Origin: CAYNST01 sp964434105
GTDB lineage: Bacteria; Pseudomonadota; Gammaproteobacteria; Pseudomonadales; Cellvibrionaceae
Direction of reading: 5' to 3'
Assembly (NCBI GenBank): GCA_964434105.1
Contig: CAYSTJ010000003.1
Coordinates: 1 to 64,000 of the forward strand
DNA length: 64,000 nt
Program-made: the position numbers and the translations under genes
Shown: positions 61,764 to 64,000 of the stretch, one piece after another
Layout of the letters: the number at the start of each line of letters is the position of its first letter
Numbering within the stretch: the first letter of the stretch is position 1
The notes under the pieces: model-generated
Told to the model about the DNA's origin: nothing
Database searches by the model: none
What the model saw: the letters and a program-made list of their open reading frames with translations, nothing else

Positions 61764-63812
61764 TCAATGGGCGATGAGGCGTTTCATCCAGGACAGCATG
61801 ACACTCGGCAGCTGCTCGGGATTGGGGAGGAGTGCGTACTGCTGATTTCCGAAAATGCCGGGTAAATAATCCGCAGCGTGTCGGTCAATGGTAAGGCAGA
61901 ATGGGGAAATACCTTGTAATTTTGCTTCGATAACGGCCATGCGCATGTCCTCTACGCCATACCGGCCTTCGTAGTGATCTATATCATTCGGCTTTCCGTC
62001 CGATAGTAAAACCAGCAGCCGGTGAGTCGCCTGTACCTGCATAAGCTCAGCAGTCGCGTGGCGCAAAGCTGCACCCGTGCGCGTGTATTGCTCAGGTTCC
62101 AGTGCGCTGATTTTCAGTGCTGTTTCATGACTATAGTGTTCCTTAAAGCCCTTGATCGGACGAATTGAAACACCGTGTGGGCCTTCTCCAGAAAAAGCGA
62201 GTACCGAGAAGGGTTCACCCATGCTTTCCAACGCAATGCATACCAGCAAAAGCGCTTCGCGCTCTACGTCAATAACACGATGGTTGCGTGAAACCCAGCC
62301 ATCCGTGGACCCACTGATATCAATGAGTAGACTGATGGCGATACAACGATCGCGGTTGCGCCGTAGCTGATACAAGGCATCCGCCATTGCATTACCGGCA
62401 CGAAAATCCGCGTAGCTGTCGATATAGGCATCCAGGTCGATATCGTCCCCGTCAAACTGACGGCGATGAAGAAGTCGGCGGGCACGCAGCATTTCAAACT
62501 GGCGACGCAGAGTGGCCAACATGGATTGATGTCGGGCCAACGTTTGATCGATCCAGCCCTGATCGCCAGGTTTCGCAGATAGCAGTCGTACCGTGACGCC
62601 GGGCTCCTTATAGGACTGGGTTTTAAAATCCCACTCTGGATAGGTAAGCGGGCTGTCGGTCTGTCCGACAGGTTCATCGGATCGACGGGCGCTTGTATCC
62701 GGCGGATCATCTGATAACAAAACCTCCTTGGGACGTCCGGGGGTCGCCACCAGACGCGCCTCTGAAAGCTCCGAAACCAGATCGCCGAATTCATCGGCGC
62801 TGGTTTCCTCATCCCGATCAGTGGGTCGTTGTAGCCCCAGAGGATCTTCGGCATGTTGATGCGGTTCATCCGCCTGCACCATCCACACACCCGGGTCTTC
62901 TTTCTCCGCGTCCTCGTCTGGCAAGGCTTCCCGTATTTCCGGGCGTCGCGGCAACCGGGTACTTCGACCCACCGGATTCTCATCCTGGCTATTCGATAAT
63001 CCTGAATCCATAGCCGCTTCACTGCCGGACGCAGGTGGTGGTCTGAGGTCTCCGGTCCACCAGCATTTCAGCAACGGAGCGCTACCCAGTTGCTTGCGAC
63101 TGCCACCCAGCCGATCCAGTTCGAATGCCTTGATTATTCTGGGTGTGATATCCATTGAATCCGCCGGCACCTGGGGCACAGGAATCCCTGTCAGCGGTCG
63201 GGCACAATCGGCTTGCAGCAGCAATCGCAAAAAATTCTCGAGAGGCTGCCTGGCCTTTGAAAAATATTTGAAGGGTGGGCGCGAGGTCAGCTCCTCACGG
63301 CGTAAGCGGTTGATGGATTCGGCAACCCCGGGGAGCAGCGCTGCGAGGGCTTTATCAGCGGCATAGGCCTCGAGCAATAAATACACATCGAGACGTAATG
63401 GTGAACCGATATTGTTCAGAAGCAGGGCGCTTCCCCGCTGCGCGCGCATCACCTGCTGTAGCATCACAACCCGGTACCGCCCCATGGCCCAAGCGTCGTC
63501 AGATAACGCCGACTCGGCGGGTAACCAGACGCTATGCCCATTTGTTGACGGAACCGATACCTGCTGCCACGGATGCTGCACGCGTCGAAAAACTTTCGAA
63601 AGCAGTGTGGGTGGCGCCGGCGGCTGTGCAATTCGGATAGGGTAGCTGGTATCAAAAACGGCGTGGACCAGCAGATCAAGCCGCCGGGCAACATCCAGAG
63701 CAGTCACAGGTTGGGTAGACTCGGGCGCATGCCTGTGACGCCGCCACAGATCTCTGGCAAATATTGTGGCGTGTCGTGCGACATCCGTAATGAGATCTTC
63801 TGCTTCAGCCAT
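61764..63812 (-). CDS. norD: Nitric oxide reductase activation protein NorD
   Basis: A 682-residue cytosolic protein with a C-terminal von Willebrand A domain. NorD works with the AAA+ ATPase NorQ to mature the cNOR nitric oxide reductase (NorCB). The MIDAS metal site DISGSTDGW stands at about 497-505, and LLVLLSDGKPNDIDHYEGRYGVEDMR (split as LLSDGKPNDIDHYEGRYG) is a strong NorD/CbbO signature. A central acidic, low-complexity region (about 250-390) separates it from the N-terminal helical part. norQ ends 15 bp upstream on the same strand, so the gene pair is an operon continuing outside the window. Confidence 0.92.
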   Translation of the reverse strand: MAEAEDLITDVARHATIFARDLWRRHRHAPESTQPVTALDVARRLDLLVHAVFDTSYPIRIAQPPAPPTLLSKVFRRVQHPWQQVSVPSTNGHSVWLPAESALSDDAWAMGRYRVVMLQQVMRAQRGSALLLNNIGSPLRLDVYLLLEAYAADKALAALLPGVAESINRLRREELTSRPPFKYFSKARQPLENFLRLLLQADCARPLTGIPVPQVPADSMDITPRIIKAFELDRLGGSRKQLGSAPLLKCWWTGDLRPPPASGSEAAMDSGLSNSQDENPVGRSTRLPRRPEIREALPDEDAEKEDPGVWMVQADEPHQHAEDPLGLQRPTDRDEETSADEFGDLVSELSEARLVATPGRPKEVLLSDDPPDTSARRSDEPVGQTDSPLTYPEWDFKTQSYKEPGVTVRLLSAKPGDQGWIDQTLARHQSMLATLRRQFEMLRARRLLHRRQFDGDDIDLDAYIDSYADFRAGNAMADALYQLRRNRDRCIAISLLIDISGSTDGWVSRNHRVIDVEREALLLVCIALESMGEPFSVLAFSGEGPHGVSIRPIKGFKEHYSHETALKISALEPEQYTRTGAALRHATAELMQVQATHRLLVLLSDGKPNDIDHYEGRYGVEDMRMAVIEAKLQGISPFCLTIDRHAADYLPGIFGNQQYALLPNPEQLPSVMLSWMKRLIAH

Positions 63813-63827
63813 AAATCGGACTGCCCG

Positions 63828-64000
63828 TCAGACGAATGTTGCCTCAACCAGATCGCGCATGGCACCCAGCAAGGCCTCGTCATCTGATAGCGGCGATAGA
63901 AGGCCGGAATAACACGCATCCTTGATAGCAATACCGCTTTTATGCAGGAGCGCTGCTGCGATCAACAGACGCGTGCTGGGAACTTCCGCCAGCCCCCGAT
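63828..64000 (-). CDS. norQ: NorQ (CbbQ/NorQ AAA+ ATPase), C-terminal fragment
   Basis: The last 56 codons of a gene entering from the right edge. The translated end reads EVPSTRLLIAAALLHKSGI, then DACYSGLLSPLSDDEALLGAM and RDLVEATFV before the TGA (segments given separately). The STRLLIAAA segment with the following Ala/Cys and acidic helix is the C-terminal end of NorQ/CbbQ MoxR-type ATPases. norD follows 15 bp downstream, as in other nor clusters. Confidence 0.85.
   Translation of the reverse strand, partial: RGLAEVPSTRLLIAAALLHKSGIAIKDACYSGLLSPLSDDEALLGAMRDLVEATFV

Overview
The window reads as chromosomal DNA of a free-living, polysaccharide-degrading gammaproteobacterium, most like the Cellvibrio/Saccharophagus/Marinimicrobium group. 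This is inferred from four secreted lipoproteins with poly-serine linkers, CAZymes, a large TonB-dependent receptor, a tryptophan-halogenase-like flavoprotein and an Mrp-type cation antiporter operon. Periplasmic nitrate reductase genes (napB, napC) lie at the left edge and nitric oxide reductase maturation genes (norQ end, norD) at the right edge, so the cell probably reduces nitrogen oxides. I see no rRNA, tRNA, CRISPR array, phage module or intact transposase gene.

Layout. 0.1-3.1 kb: napB-napC, two YbjQ-type genes and an M48 metallopeptidase on the plus strand. 3.4-9.8 kb: a saccharide cluster with a GH-A clan lipoprotein carrying an inserted carbohydrate-binding module, a divergent GH43 beta-xylosidase and a tryptophan-halogenase-like protein. 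10-20.6 kb: redox and detoxification genes (cytochrome b561, SDR, two LigB/DODA-type dioxygenases, FUSC transporter with LysR regulator, PQQ-type sugar dehydrogenase, catalase, FMN reductase). 20.9-31.6 kb: a beta-helix lipoprotein, PBP7-type peptidase, PhoH, a cold-shock protein with promoter and terminator, a DHA2 exporter, DUF3300 and DUF1993 proteins and a GGDEF-EAL protein. 31.8-38.6 kb: a tightly overlapping eight-gene Mrp-like operon with three NuoL/M/N-type subunits. 38.8-50.3 kb: GNAT, CHASE2-cyclase, an outer-membrane barrel, and two translationally coupled hybrid kinases, one of 1800 residues with eight 92-residue HAMP-type repeats. 50.7-61.6 kb: M3 peptidase, CAP-domain and S41 lipoproteins, TonB receptor, DUF411 protein and an AI-2E/PerM permease. 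61.8-64 kb: norD and the end of norQ.

The strongest non-genic signal is a dispersed non-autonomous element seen at seven places. Its ends read GTAACTATTCA...TGAATAGTTAC, full copies are about 195-250 bp, and two copies have perfect 8-bp target duplications (a third has 7 of 8). GTAA ends and 8-bp duplications are the hallmarks of IS66-family transposition, so these look like IS66-mobilised MITEs. One copy supplies the stop codon of the M48 gene and removes its last six residues. Another sits in the leader of the cytochrome b561 gene. No transposase lies in the window.
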